A stretch of DNA of 64,000 nucleotides from Paraburkholderia sacchari. Lineage in GTDB: Bacteria > Pseudomonadota > Gammaproteobacteria > Burkholderiales > Burkholderiaceae. The DNA lies in NCBI RefSeq assembly GCF_000785435.2, contig NZ_JTDB02000002.1:908272-972271 (forward strand), read 5' to 3'. The notes below the pieces were generated by a model. That model did not search any database and was not told where the DNA came from. It saw only the letters and a list, made by a program, of their open reading frames with translations. Position 1 is the first letter of the stretch; each line of letters opens with the position of its first letter. A program made the translations under genes and the position numbers. Below, one piece after another: positions 53,948 to 62,397 of this stretch.

Positions 53948-54994
53948 TTACTGCGTCAGCCAGACCTGGAAGCGCTTGTTGATCTCGTCGGCGTTATCGG
54001 CCCAGAAGGTCGAATTGATCTGGATGGCGCGCTTGAAGTTATCGGGCGCGGTCGGCAGATCGGCGAGCCGTTGTTTGTCGACGAGCGCAATCGCATCCTT
54101 GCGCGGCGGCGCATAGGCGATGTACTTCGAAAGATCGGCATAGGCTTTTGGCTGCGATGCGAAAGCGATGAACTTCGCAGCCTCGTCGGCATGCTTGGCG
54201 CCCGCCGGGATGCCCCACCATTCATAGTCGTAGACTTGCGCATCCCAGACGATCTTGAAGGGCTTCTGGTCCTTCTTCGCGGCGTCGTCGATTCGGCCGT
54301 TGTACGCCTGCGTCATCACGACGGCGCCATCGGCGAGCAGTTGAGGCGCCTGCGCACCGGACTCCCACCACACGATGTTCTTCTTGATCGTGTCGAGTTT
54401 CTTGAATGCCCGATCAACGCCCGCAGGCGTTCCGAGGACCTTGTAGACGTCTTTCGGATCCACGCCATCGGCAATGAGCGCCCATTCCATTGAACCCTTC
54501 GGCGATTTGCGCAGGCCCCGCTTGCCGGGGAATTTCTTCAGGTCGAAGAAGTCGCTGATGGTCTGTGGCGCTGTCTTGAGCTTGCTCGCATCGTAGGCAT
54601 AGACCGTGGACCACACCATGCTTGCCACGGCGCAGTCGCTGATGGATCCGGCAATGAAGTCGCTTGTTTTGCCAAGACTCTTCTTGTCGAACTTCTTGAG
54701 AAGCCCTTCGTCGCAGGCCGTGATCGCGTCATTGCTTTCGAGATCGATGAGATCCCATGTCGTGTTTTTTGCCTGCTCCATTGCCGCAAGCTTCGCGAGG
54801 CCGCCATCGTACGATTCCAGCGAAAAATTAACACCGGTCGATTGCGTGAATGGATCGAAATACGCCTTTTTCGCCGCCGCCTCATAGGCGCCGCCGAAGG
54901 TGACGACATTGAGCGTCTGCGCGGCTTGCGCCGAAACGCAAGCGAAGGCGACTACAGCGAGTGCAGCGCATTGTGCTTTGATGTGAGTGCGCAT
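53948..54994 (-). CDS. Periplasmic substrate-binding protein of PotD/spermidine-putrescine type
   Basis: 348 residues. A signal peptide (residues 1-~24, positive start, hydrophobic core, A-Q-A cleavage) is followed by the LNVVTFGGAYEAAAKKAYF start of family-1 like SBPs. WDLIDLESND and GSAMEWAL-type segments match the PotD/AotJ group. The bound compound is unknown; by context an amine or N-acyl/quaternary amine. It lies between the ATPase (2 bp) and permease (39 bp) genes. Confidence 0.92.
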   Translation of the reverse strand: MRTHIKAQCAALAVVAFACVSAQAAQTLNVVTFGGAYEAAAKKAYFDPFTQSTGVNFSLESYDGGLAKLAAMEQAKNTTWDLIDLESNDAITACDEGLLKKFDKKSLGKTSDFIAGSISDCAVASMVWSTVYAYDASKLKTAPQTISDFFDLKKFPGKRGLRKSPKGSMEWALIADGVDPKDVYKVLGTPAGVDRAFKKLDTIKKNIVWWESGAQAPQLLADGAVVMTQAYNGRIDDAAKKDQKPFKIVWDAQVYDYEWWGIPAGAKHADEAAKFIAFASQPKAYADLSKYIAYAPPRKDAIALVDKQRLADLPTAPDNFKRAIQINSTFWADNADEINKRFQVWLTQ

Positions 54995-54995
54995 A

Positions 54996-56177
54996 TCAGT
55001 TGGCTCCTGCGGGTGCGGTCGAAATGATGGAAGGTGAGGGCGATGCTGGGGGAGGCACTGCGGGGGCGCTGCGAGGCACGCTCGCAGCGAGAATCTTGCA
55101 GTCGTCGTGGCGCCAGGCCACCTCGATGGTGTCGCCGGCTGCAGGCAAGCTGTGGCGTTGCGTGTTGGGGACCTTCACAACGAGCGCGTCGCGCGAGCCG
55201 AGCGTCAAATGCACCCGGTGGTGATCGCCGCAATACACGAGTTCCTGCACCCTGGCGCGCACGACATTGCTTTGTGTGTCGGCCTGCATGTCATCGGCGC
55301 CGTGAATATGCGCGCGCTCGGGCCGCAAGGCGAGCATCGCCTCGTTGCCTTCGGTCAGGTCTTGTTCGCAGCGGCCGCGAATGATGCTGCCATCGGAGAG
55401 CACCAGGGTCGCCCAGTTGTCCTTCACCGTCACGACGCGCCCACGCAGGCCGTTGTTCTCGCCCACGAAGTTCGCGACGAAGGCGTTGCGCGCGTTTTCG
55501 TAGAGCTCGGTGGGCGACGCGGCCTGCTGGATGCGTCCATCGGAAAACACCGCGACCCGATCCGACATGGTCAAGGCTTCCGCCTGATCGTGAGTCACGT
55601 AGACGATCGTGAGCGACAGCTCGCGGTGCAATCGCATGATTTCGTACTGCATGGTTTCGCGCAGCCGCTTGTCGAGCGCGCCGAGCGGCTCGTCCATGAG
55701 AACGACGCTGGGTTCGAAGACGAGTGCGCGCGCCAGTGCCACGCGCTGCTGCTGTCCGCCCGAGAGTTGCGCTGGACGCCGGTTTGCCAGATGCGGCAGC
55801 TCGATCATCTCCAGCGCTCGCTTCACGCGCACTTTCTGGTCCGCGCGGCTCACACGTCGCACAGACAGGGGAAATGCGACGTTCTCCGCAATCGTGAGAT
55901 GCGGAAAGAGCGCATAGTTTTGAAAGACCATGCCGATGTCACGCTGATGCGGTGGCTTGTCGTCGAGACGCTTTCCGTCGAGGCGTATTTCGCCTTGCGT
56001 GGGCGACTCGAAGCCAGCAAGCATCATGAGTGTGGTCGTTTTGCCCGACCCCGACGGACCAAGCAGCGACAGAAACTCGCCCTTTCGCACATCAAGGTTC
56101 AAATCGTCGACGACGTAATTCGCGCCGTCGTACGACTTGCTCACACGTGAGAACGAAATGAAGGATGGGTTAGACAT
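54996..56177 (-). CDS. ABC transporter ATP-binding protein (PotA type)
   Basis: 393 residues. Walker A LLGPSGSGKTTTLMML (~38-53), signature LSGGQQQRVALARAL and Walker B LMDEPLGALDKRL. A C-terminal TOBE-like domain follows (~280-375). First of the transporter genes after the second Rieske gene (30 bp). The Pro/Ala-rich last ~20 residues are unusual but probably harmless. Confidence 0.95.
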   Translation of the reverse strand: MSNPSFISFSRVSKSYDGANYVVDDLNLDVRKGEFLSLLGPSGSGKTTTLMMLAGFESPTQGEIRLDGKRLDDKPPHQRDIGMVFQNYALFPHLTIAENVAFPLSVRRVSRADQKVRVKRALEMIELPHLANRRPAQLSGGQQQRVALARALVFEPSVVLMDEPLGALDKRLRETMQYEIMRLHRELSLTIVYVTHDQAEALTMSDRVAVFSDGRIQQAASPTELYENARNAFVANFVGENNGLRGRVVTVKDNWATLVLSDGSIIRGRCEQDLTEGNEAMLALRPERAHIHGADDMQADTQSNVVRARVQELVYCGDHHRVHLTLGSRDALVVKVPNTQRHSLPAAGDTIEVAWRHDDCKILAASVPRSAPAVPPPASPSPSIISTAPAGAN

Positions 56178-56207
56178 CGTGATAGCGTCCTGTCGAGGGT
56201 GCTTCGA

Positions 56208-57365
56208 TTAACGCGCAGTGAGCTTCGACGCGAGATAACGGGCGAAGTCAAAGTTCGGACGTTCGAGGTGGCTCAGGTGGCCGGGCTTGGCAAGCGGCGC
56301 ATGCACACCGCGAAACACGGCTTCCACGCCGCGCTTGTCTTCCGCATTCACCTCGTCGAGCAGTGTCTTGAGCGTCGCCATGTGCGCGTTGGCTTCGGCG
56401 TCGGCGATGAATTCGGGCGCAAGCCCGCCGCCAAAGCGGATATGCACGCGGCCGACGCCTTGCGGCTGCAACACCAGATACCAGAAGTAACCCGGCGTCA
56501 GGGTGATGAGATGCGTCGGATAGACCGCGAGCAACGCGGTGGTCTTGCGCCAGTGCCCGGTCAGGCGGTTATTGTCCGGATGGGCATTCCCGATAGGAAG
56601 CGACGCTTCCTTCGTGATCCAGTGATAGTTGAACGCGGGATAACCCGGCGGGCATTCCATCTCTTCGAGTCTGGAGTGCGGCCCGACCGTTGCGCGATGC
56701 AGCATCGGCAGGTGATAGCTTTCCATGAAGTTTTCGGCGAGGATTTTCCAGTTGGTATCCCAGACGTGCTCTTCATAAAAGGTCTCGACATAGTCCGTCA
56801 TGCCGTATGCGCCAATCAACTCGCCCAGTTGCGCGAGCTGCTGATGAACCGGCTGTGCATCTTGATCGAGTGTCACGTAGATCCAGCCTTGCCATTCCTC
56901 GCAGCGGATTGCCGGCAGCTGGTAGCTTTCCTTGCAGAAGCCCGCTTGCTGGTCCATCAGCGGCGCGCCCTTCAGTGCGCCGTCGAGTCCGTAGTTCCAC
57001 GCGTGATACGGGCAAATGATTCGTCGTATGTTCCCTCGGCCTTCAAGCAAAACGGACATGCGATGCAGGCACACATTCGACATTGCGCGCAGCCCCATCT
57101 TTTCGTCGCGCACCACGACGACCGGTTGCGACGCGATATTCGCGGTCAGATAGTCGCCGGGCGCTTTCAGCGCGCTCGCACGCCCTACGCATTGCCATTC
57201 CTTCGCAAAGATCGCGCGCTCTTCGAGCGAGAGGAATTCGGCCGATGTGTACACGCCAGGCGGCATCGAGCGCGCATCGCTGAATGGTCGCTCGCAGCCG
57301 GCCACAAGCGCGTCGATCAAAGCATGGGCGGCCATTTGCACGGTGTGCACGGTGGGGTTTTCCAT
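56208..57365 (-). CDS. Rieske non-haem iron oxygenase, alpha subunit (second of two)
   Basis: 385 residues. Rieske ligands CLHRMSV ... CPYHAWNY, and the mononuclear site NWKILAENFMESYHLPMLHR (His-x4-His). Clearly a paralogue of the enzyme at 49482-50633 (same NWK-LAENFME-YHL block) but diverged elsewhere. ATG 57365 has AGGAGCGCCTC upstream; an ATG at 57446 would add 27 residues. Heads the transcription unit that contains the polyamine-type transporter, so oxygenase and uptake are probably co-expressed, supporting a role in using the imported compound. Confidence 0.92.
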   Translation of the reverse strand: MENPTVHTVQMAAHALIDALVAGCERPFSDARSMPPGVYTSAEFLSLEERAIFAKEWQCVGRASALKAPGDYLTANIASQPVVVVRDEKMGLRAMSNVCLHRMSVLLEGRGNIRRIICPYHAWNYGLDGALKGAPLMDQQAGFCKESYQLPAIRCEEWQGWIYVTLDQDAQPVHQQLAQLGELIGAYGMTDYVETFYEEHVWDTNWKILAENFMESYHLPMLHRATVGPHSRLEEMECPPGYPAFNYHWITKEASLPIGNAHPDNNRLTGHWRKTTALLAVYPTHLITLTPGYFWYLVLQPQGVGRVHIRFGGGLAPEFIADAEANAHMATLKTLLDEVNAEDKRGVEAVFRGVHAPLAKPGHLSHLERPNFDFARYLASKLTAR

Positions 57366-57445
57366 GAGGCGCTCCTGATGTCGAGTGCGTTCGCGCGACG
57401 GGAAGGTCTGCGCTTTAATCGCGTCGTCTGAGAGGTAATCTACCA

Positions 57446-57499
57446 AGCCAAATTACCAGTCAAAATATTGTTTTCGGATACTAAAGACAGGATTTGGCT
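57446..57499. promoter_or_regulatory. Inverted repeat upstream of second Rieske operon
   Basis: AGCCAAAT (57446-57453) and ATTTGGCT (57492-57499) form a perfect 8-bp inverted repeat 38 bp apart in the 175-bp gap between the LysR and Rieske genes. It could be a regulator site or part of a looped structure; significance not testable by eye. Confidence 0.4.
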
Positions 57500-57540
57500 A
57501 TGCAGCCTGCGAAGCATGTCCGCTCCGTTGTGAGGGACGG

Positions 57541-58467
57541 TTATATGTCGAGCTTCAGGCGGCGTATATAGCTTTCGCTAAACGATGAGAATCGGGACAC
57601 CACCTGGCGCGCCTTCATCGTTTTCGATTGGGCGATTCCGAGCGTCGTCGCGTTGACGTTGTCCCTGAATCGCTTGATCACGAACTCGCTGCCGTCGACG
57701 GTTCGCGTCGAACTCAGCGGGAAGTTCAGGATGCTGTAGCCAAGGCCGTTGGCAACCATCCCCCGCACCACTTCGGGCTGGGATGAACGAAAGGCCGGCA
57801 CGGGCCGGCTGCCTACGGCATCGAAGAGCGCGGCGAAATAGTCCCGGCTGTGCGGCAGGTCCAGCATCACGTAGGGTTCGTCGATCAGGTCCTGCAGCGA
57901 TACCTTGCGCGCGCGTGCGAGCCGGTGCGTGGCTGGCAGGATCGCGTAAGGCGGCAAGGGGAGCAACGGAGTAAACGCGATGTCTTCGGTCAGATCGAGG
58001 CTATAGGTGAGCACGATGTCGAGCGAACCGTCGTGCAGGCCCTTTAATAGCTCGTCCTGATGCGCCTCGATGGTGCGAAAACTGATGCCACTGTGCTCGC
58101 TCGTAAAACGGCTGATCAGCCCCGGCATGAGCGGCGGCGCCAGAGAAACGAGGCAGCCGAGCGCAATCGATCCCGTCATCCCGCCGTCCATTTCGGTGGC
58201 GGTCATCTGCAGTTCTTCCGCAATCTTCAGCAGATTGCGTGCCTGGCCGAGAAGATCGCGCCCCGCCTGAGTGAGCGACAGGCCGCTCGCGTGATGCCGG
58301 ATGAACAGCTGCACGCCGAACGAGATCTCGAGATCGGCCAGAGCGGTCGAGATGGACGGCTGCGAAATATGCAGCCGCTTTGCAGCGGCCGTGAAAGACA
58401 GGACTTCGGCAGTCACTACAAAGTACCGCAACTGGCGCAGCGAGTAACGCAGCGGCTGACTTTCCAT
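57541..58467 (-). CDS. LysR-family transcriptional regulator
   Basis: 308 residues, same design as the regulator at 50839-51756: SLRQLRYFVVTAEVLSFTAAAKRLHISQPSISTALADLEISFGVQ, then IALGCLVSLAPPLMPGLISRF. It diverges from the flavin monooxygenase gene with a palindrome-rich 216-bp gap between, and lies in the same direction as the second Rieske/transporter unit. It probably controls the monooxygenase operon and/or itself. Confidence 0.93.
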   Translation of the reverse strand: MESQPLRYSLRQLRYFVVTAEVLSFTAAAKRLHISQPSISTALADLEISFGVQLFIRHHASGLSLTQAGRDLLGQARNLLKIAEELQMTATEMDGGMTGSIALGCLVSLAPPLMPGLISRFTSEHSGISFRTIEAHQDELLKGLHDGSLDIVLTYSLDLTEDIAFTPLLPLPPYAILPATHRLARARKVSLQDLIDEPYVMLDLPHSRDYFAALFDAVGSRPVPAFRSSQPEVVRGMVANGLGYSILNFPLSSTRTVDGSEFVIKRFRDNVNATTLGIAQSKTMKARQVVSRFSSFSESYIRRLKLDI

Positions 58468-58511
58468 AAGCTTCGCTCCCGGTTGACGTCCTCAGATGGA
58501 TCGCATTGTGA

Positions 58512-58547
58512 AGTGATCAAAAATCACTGCATAGCCGAATCCAATGC
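58512..58547. promoter_or_regulatory. Candidate LysR operators in divergent promoter region
   Basis: Two adjacent perfect palindromes: AGTGAT-N5-ATCACT (58512-58528) and GCAT-N11-ATGC (58529-58547). The latter is an exact example of the T-N11-A LysR box. They lie 45-80 bp upstream of the LysR start and about 140-170 bp upstream of the monooxygenase start. Confidence 0.6.
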
Positions 58548-58683
58548 TCTGCATTTTTTTAATATATTTTTCGGATTCTGCAAGCCGGCGTAGATTCCTA
58601 TCCGAAAGATCACGCAGGGTGTCTGGAGGCCGCGCGAGGTCGATTCAAGCACACCGAATTTTGCTCCTTCGAAGGACTCAGCC

Positions 58684-60033
58684 ATGACAGTCGAAATAAA
58701 GGCAACGGACACGCTCGTTGTGGGCGCAGGGCAAGCTGGCATCGCCATGAGCGAACACCTGGGCAAGCTCGGCGTCCCGCATATCGTGCTCGAGCGCGAT
58801 CGCATCGCCGAACGCTGGCGCACCGGGCGATGGGACTCGCTCGTCGCCAATGGACCTGCCTGGCACGATCGCTTTCCTAACCTCGAATTCGCCGATTTCG
58901 ATCCCGACGGCTTCCCGGGCAAGGAGCAGATCGCAGACTATTTTGTTGCCTATGCGAAGAAGTTCGACGCGCCGATTCGCACCGGCGTCGAAGTAAAGAA
59001 GGTCGTGCGCAATGTCGGGCGGCCCGGCTTTACCGTCGATACATCGGCCGGAACGATCGAAGCGCAGCGCGTTGTTGTCGCGACCGGGCCGTTTCAGCGG
59101 CCCGTGATTCCGCCGATCGCACCGACCTCGGATCGACTCACGCAGATCCACTCCGCCGACTATCGCAATCCGCAGCAATTGCCCGAAGGCGGCGTGCTGG
59201 TGGTCGGCGCGGGGTCGTCGGGCGTGCAGATCGCCGATGAATTACAGCGCTCGGGCCGGCGCGTTTATTTGTCGGTGGGCGCGCACGATCGTCCGCCGCG
59301 CGGGTATCGCGGACGCGACTTCTGCTGGTGGCTCGGCGTGCTCGGCGAATGGGACGCGGAAGTCATGAAGCCCGGCCGCGAACACGTGACCATCGCGGTG
59401 AGCGGCGCGCGCGGCGGTCATACGGTCGACTTCAGGCGTCTCGCGCAGCAGGGCATCACGCTAGTCGGCCTGACGAAATCGTTCAACGATACGACCGTCG
59501 CGTTCGAAGCCGATCTCGCCGATAACATCCGCCGCGGCGACGAGAACTATCTGTCGCTGCTCGATGCAGCCGATGCCTATGCTCGACGCAACGGCCTCGA
59601 TCTTCCTGAGGAACCCGAAGCGCGCATCATTGGCCCCGATCCTGAATGCATGACGCATCCGCTTGCCGAACTCGATCTGGCGAAGGCAGGTGTAACGTCG
59701 ATTATCTGGGCCACCGGTTATGCCGTCGATTTCAATTGGCTCAAAGTCGATACGTTCGACGAGAAGGGCAAGCCCAAACATCAGCGCGGCGTCGCGAAGG
59801 AGCCGGGCATCTATTTCCTCGGCCTGCCGTGGCTTTCGCGCCGTGGCTCCGCGTTCATCTGGGGTGTATGGCATGACGCGAAACATATTGCCGATCACAT
59901 CGTCACGCAGCGCAAATACCTGACCTATTACGATACGCCGCAACAGCATGTGGAAGACAAGCGCGCGGGAAGCGCCGGAAGCGCACCTGACGAGTCGTGC
60001 GTGCGCAAGGTCAGCGAGATGGGCGTGAATTGA
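58684..60033 (+). CDS. Flavin-containing monooxygenase (CzcO/FMO type)
   Basis: 449 residues. Two dinucleotide-binding loops: VVGAGQAGIAM (~13-23, FAD) and VVGAGSSGVQIADEL (~175, NADPH). RWRTGRWDSLVANGPAWHDRFP is the usual FMO/BVMO region, and IWATGYAVDFNWL near the end is the ATG-type motif. It probably oxygenates N, S or a carbonyl of the pathway compound. First gene of the plus-strand unit FMO-Rid-DUF1028-M20; the next gene is 28 bp after it. Confidence 0.92.
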   Translation: MTVEIKATDTLVVGAGQAGIAMSEHLGKLGVPHIVLERDRIAERWRTGRWDSLVANGPAWHDRFPNLEFADFDPDGFPGKEQIADYFVAYAKKFDAPIRTGVEVKKVVRNVGRPGFTVDTSAGTIEAQRVVVATGPFQRPVIPPIAPTSDRLTQIHSADYRNPQQLPEGGVLVVGAGSSGVQIADELQRSGRRVYLSVGAHDRPPRGYRGRDFCWWLGVLGEWDAEVMKPGREHVTIAVSGARGGHTVDFRRLAQQGITLVGLTKSFNDTTVAFEADLADNIRRGDENYLSLLDAADAYARRNGLDLPEEPEARIIGPDPECMTHPLAELDLAKAGVTSIIWATGYAVDFNWLKVDTFDEKGKPKHQRGVAKEPGIYFLGLPWLSRRGSAFIWGVWHDAKHIADHIVTQRKYLTYYDTPQQHVEDKRAGSAGSAPDESCVRKVSEMGVN

Positions 60034-60061
60034 TTTCAAAACTATCCAGTAAGGTACATCG

Positions 60062-60499
60062 ATGAGTCAACCTACGCATACCCGTATCCGCATGTTCAAC
60101 ACCAAGGATACGTACCCCAATCAATCGCTCGACAATGATCTTTGCCAGGCCGTGCGTGCCGGCAATACCGTTTATGTGCGCGGCCAGATTGGCACGGACT
60201 TCGATGGCAATCTCGTCGGTCTCGGCGATCCGCGCGCGCAGGCCGAGCAAGCGATGAAGAACGTGAAGCAGTTGCTCGAAGAGGCGGGCAGCGATCTCTC
60301 GCATATCGTCAAGACGACGACCTATCTCACCGACGTGCGCTTTCGCGAGCCCGTGTATCGCGAAGTCGGCAAATGGCTCAAGGGCGTGTTTCCCATTTCC
60401 ACCGGTCTCACTGTCGTGGCGCTGGGGCAGCCGGAATGGCTGATGGAAATCGACGTGATCGCCGTGATTCCCGATGGATGGGTGCCGCCGCAGGCCTGA
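60062..60499 (+). CDS. Rid-family (YjgF/YER057c/UK114) protein lacking the RidA arginine
   Basis: 145 residues, Rid/chorismate-mutase-like fold with GQIGTDFDGN and VGLGDPRAQAEQAMKNVKQLLEEAG. Active RidA proteins have an Arg in the P-x-R-x-x-V segment; here the segment reads FPISTGLTVVALGQ, without Arg, so imine/enamine deaminase activity of the RidA type is unlikely. It resembles other Rid subfamilies found in catabolic operons. The small gap to the monooxygenase suggests co-translation; the following gap contains the 11-bp repeat. Confidence 0.88.
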   Translation: MSQPTHTRIRMFNTKDTYPNQSLDNDLCQAVRAGNTVYVRGQIGTDFDGNLVGLGDPRAQAEQAMKNVKQLLEEAGSDLSHIVKTTTYLTDVRFREPVYREVGKWLKGVFPISTGLTVVALGQPEWLMEIDVIAVIPDGWVPPQA

Positions 60500-60504
60500 A
60501 AGGC

Positions 60505-60559
60505 GTTAAAGAGACGTTAAAGGAGTGTTAAAGGAGTGTTAAAGGAGTGTTAAAGGAGA
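60505..60559 (+). repeat. 11-bp tandem repeat carrying Shine-Dalgarno sequences
   Basis: Five head-to-tail copies of GTTAAAGGAGT (first and last slightly altered: GTTAAAGAGAC at 60505, GTTAAAGGAGA at 60549) fill the 64-bp space between the Rid gene and the DUF1028 start at 60564. Each complete unit contains AAGGAG; only the last (60552-60557) is correctly spaced, 6 bp, from the ATG. The unit number is not a multiple of the coding frame and lies outside genes, so copy-number change would alter only upstream ribosome entry or RNA structure. Confidence 0.9.
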
Positions 60560-60563
60560 GGAC

Positions 60564-61241
60564 ATGACTTTTTCTATCGTCGGGCGTTGCGAGCGGACCG
60601 GCCAGCTTGGCATCGCGATCAGTTCATCGAGCATCGCGGTGGGCGCGCGCTGTCCGTGGGTACGCGCGGGCGTTGGCGTGGTCGCGACGCAGAACGTCAC
60701 GCTGCCCGCGCTCGGTCCGCGGGTCCTCGATCATATGGAGAGTGCGAAGCTCGATCCGGCCGCAGCGCTGGATCGCGCGTTGGGCGAGAGCGAATGGAGC
60801 GAGTACCGGCAGGTGACGGTGGTTGATGCACAAGGGCGCACCGCGTTTTTCAGCGGCAAGCAAGCGCTCGGCACGTATCACGCGGTCGCGGGCAAGCAGT
60901 GCGTCGCGGCGGGCAATATGCTCTCGGGCGTTCACGTGATCGAGGCGATGATTCCCGCATTCGAGAGTGCGTCGGGTCATCTTGCCGATCGATTGCTTGC
61001 GGCGATGCATGCGGCGCTCGCGGCGGGCGGCGAAGCAGGGCCCGTGCATTCGGCCGCGCTGAAAATCGCCGGGGAGCAGAGTTGGCCGCTTGTCGATTTG
61101 CGCGTCGATTGGGCCGATGACGATCCCATCGTCAAGCTCGATGGTCTCTGGCAGGCGTATCAGCCGCAGATGCAGGACTACGTCACTCGCGCATTGAACC
61201 CGACCGCCGCGCCAAGCTATGGAGTGCCTGGCGATGAGTGA
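60564..61241 (+). CDS. DUF1028 domain-containing protein (Ntn-hydrolase-like)
   Basis: 225 residues, almost all DUF1028: TFSIVGRCERTGQLGIAI at the N terminus, VRAGVGVVATQNVTLPALG, ALG-TYHAVAGKQC and GNMLSGVHVIEAMIPAFE. DUF1028 proteins have the N-terminal nucleophile hydrolase fold and occur next to peptidases, deacylases and Rid proteins, with no established reaction. Its 3' end overlaps the M20 gene by 8 bp. The gene is preceded by a remarkable ribosome-site repeat. Confidence 0.92.
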   Translation: MTFSIVGRCERTGQLGIAISSSSIAVGARCPWVRAGVGVVATQNVTLPALGPRVLDHMESAKLDPAAALDRALGESEWSEYRQVTVVDAQGRTAFFSGKQALGTYHAVAGKQCVAAGNMLSGVHVIEAMIPAFESASGHLADRLLAAMHAALAAGGEAGPVHSAALKIAGEQSWPLVDLRVDWADDDPIVKLDGLWQAYQPQMQDYVTRALNPTAAPSYGVPGDE

Positions 61242-62397
61242 ATTGACGAGCCGCGATCTGCTCGAAAGGCTGATCGGCTTCGCGACGGTCAGTCGCGATT
61301 CGAATCTGAAGCTGATCGAGTTTATTCGCGACTACCTCGCGCAACTGCACATCGAGTGCGAGCTGTTCTACAACGCGGAGCGTACGAAGGCGAACCTGTT
61401 CGCGACCATCGGGCCGCGCGATCGTGGCGGCATCGTGCTGTCGGGGCATACAGACGTCGTGCCGGTCGACGGACAAGCGTGGAGTGTCGATCCGTTCAGG
61501 CTCAGCGAGCAGGACGGGAGGCTCTACGGACGTGGTACGGCCGATATGAAGGGCTATCTGGCTTCGGCTTTAGCGGCGGTGCCGTTGTTCCTCGAGAGCG
61601 AATTAAAGATTCCGGTGCATCTCGCGTTCTCATACGATGAAGAAGTCGGATGCCTCGGCGTGAGGCCGATGCTTGCCGAGCTGGAAAAGCGGCCGCACAA
61701 GCCACTGTTGTGTCTGATCGGCGAGCCCACCGAACTTAAGCCCGTGCTTGGCCACAAAGGCAAACTCGCAATGCGCTGCCAGGTGAAGGGCGCGGCTTGC
61801 CATTCCGCTTATGCGCCGTATGGCGTCAACGCCATTCAGCATGCGGCGCGTCTGATCAATCGTCTGGAAGAAATAGGCGAGCGGCTGGCGCGGCCTGGGC
61901 ATCATGACGATCGCTTCGATCCGCCGTATTCGACCGTGCAGACAGGTGTCATCAAAGGTGGCCGCGCACTCAATATCGTGCCAGCGGAATGCGAATTCGA
62001 TTTCGAAGTGCGCGCGCTGCCGGGTTTCGACGCGAACCAGGTTGCCGACGATTTGCAGACGTATGCGCAAACGGAACTGCTGCCGAAGATGCGCGCAGTG
62101 AAGCCCGATACGGAAATCCGCTTTGAGTTGCTGTCCGCCTATCCCGGACTCGCGACGCCGCCAGACAGCGAAGCCGCGCGTATTCTGGCGATGCTCAGCG
62201 GCTCCCAGGAGTTTGGTACGGTCGCGTACGGATCCGAGGGCGGGCTATTCAACTTCGCAGGCATTCCTGCTGTCGTGTGCGGCCCGGGCAGCATGGACCA
62301 AGGGCACAAACCCGACGAATATCTGACGGTCGAACAACTTCACGGCTGCGATTCGATGATGAAACGCGTGGCGCGGTACGCTGTTGACGCGGGTTGA
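61234..62397 (+). CDS. M20 metallopeptidase, acetylornithine deacetylase (ArgE)-like
   Basis: 387 residues. GHTDVVPVDGQAWSVDPF (His-x-Asp, ~72-90), YGRGTADMKGYLA (metal Asp), YDEEVGCLG (Glu-Glu, ~135) and GEPTELKPV are the zinc ligands and catalytic Glu of the ArgE/DapE group. It would remove an N-acyl group from an amino acid-like product, fitting the last step of the local pathway rather than arginine synthesis. ATG 61234 sits in the DUF1028 end; ATG 61219 is also in frame but lacks spacing for a ribosome site. Confidence 0.92.
   Translation: MSELTSRDLLERLIGFATVSRDSNLKLIEFIRDYLAQLHIECELFYNAERTKANLFATIGPRDRGGIVLSGHTDVVPVDGQAWSVDPFRLSEQDGRLYGRGTADMKGYLASALAAVPLFLESELKIPVHLAFSYDEEVGCLGVRPMLAELEKRPHKPLLCLIGEPTELKPVLGHKGKLAMRCQVKGAACHSAYAPYGVNAIQHAARLINRLEEIGERLARPGHHDDRFDPPYSTVQTGVIKGGRALNIVPAECEFDFEVRALPGFDANQVADDLQTYAQTELLPKMRAVKPDTEIRFELLSAYPGLATPPDSEAARILAMLSGSQEFGTVAYGSEGGLFNFAGIPAVVCGPGSMDQGHKPDEYLTVEQLHGCDSMMKRVARYAVDAG

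Noticed and set aside
55107..57431. Long plus-strand frames opposite the ATPase and second Rieske genes
   Set aside because: Low-complexity His/Arg-rich shadows; the minus-strand genes have full sets of motifs.
60505..60559. CRISPR-like short repeats
   Set aside because: Units are directly adjacent with no spacers; a tandem array, not CRISPR.
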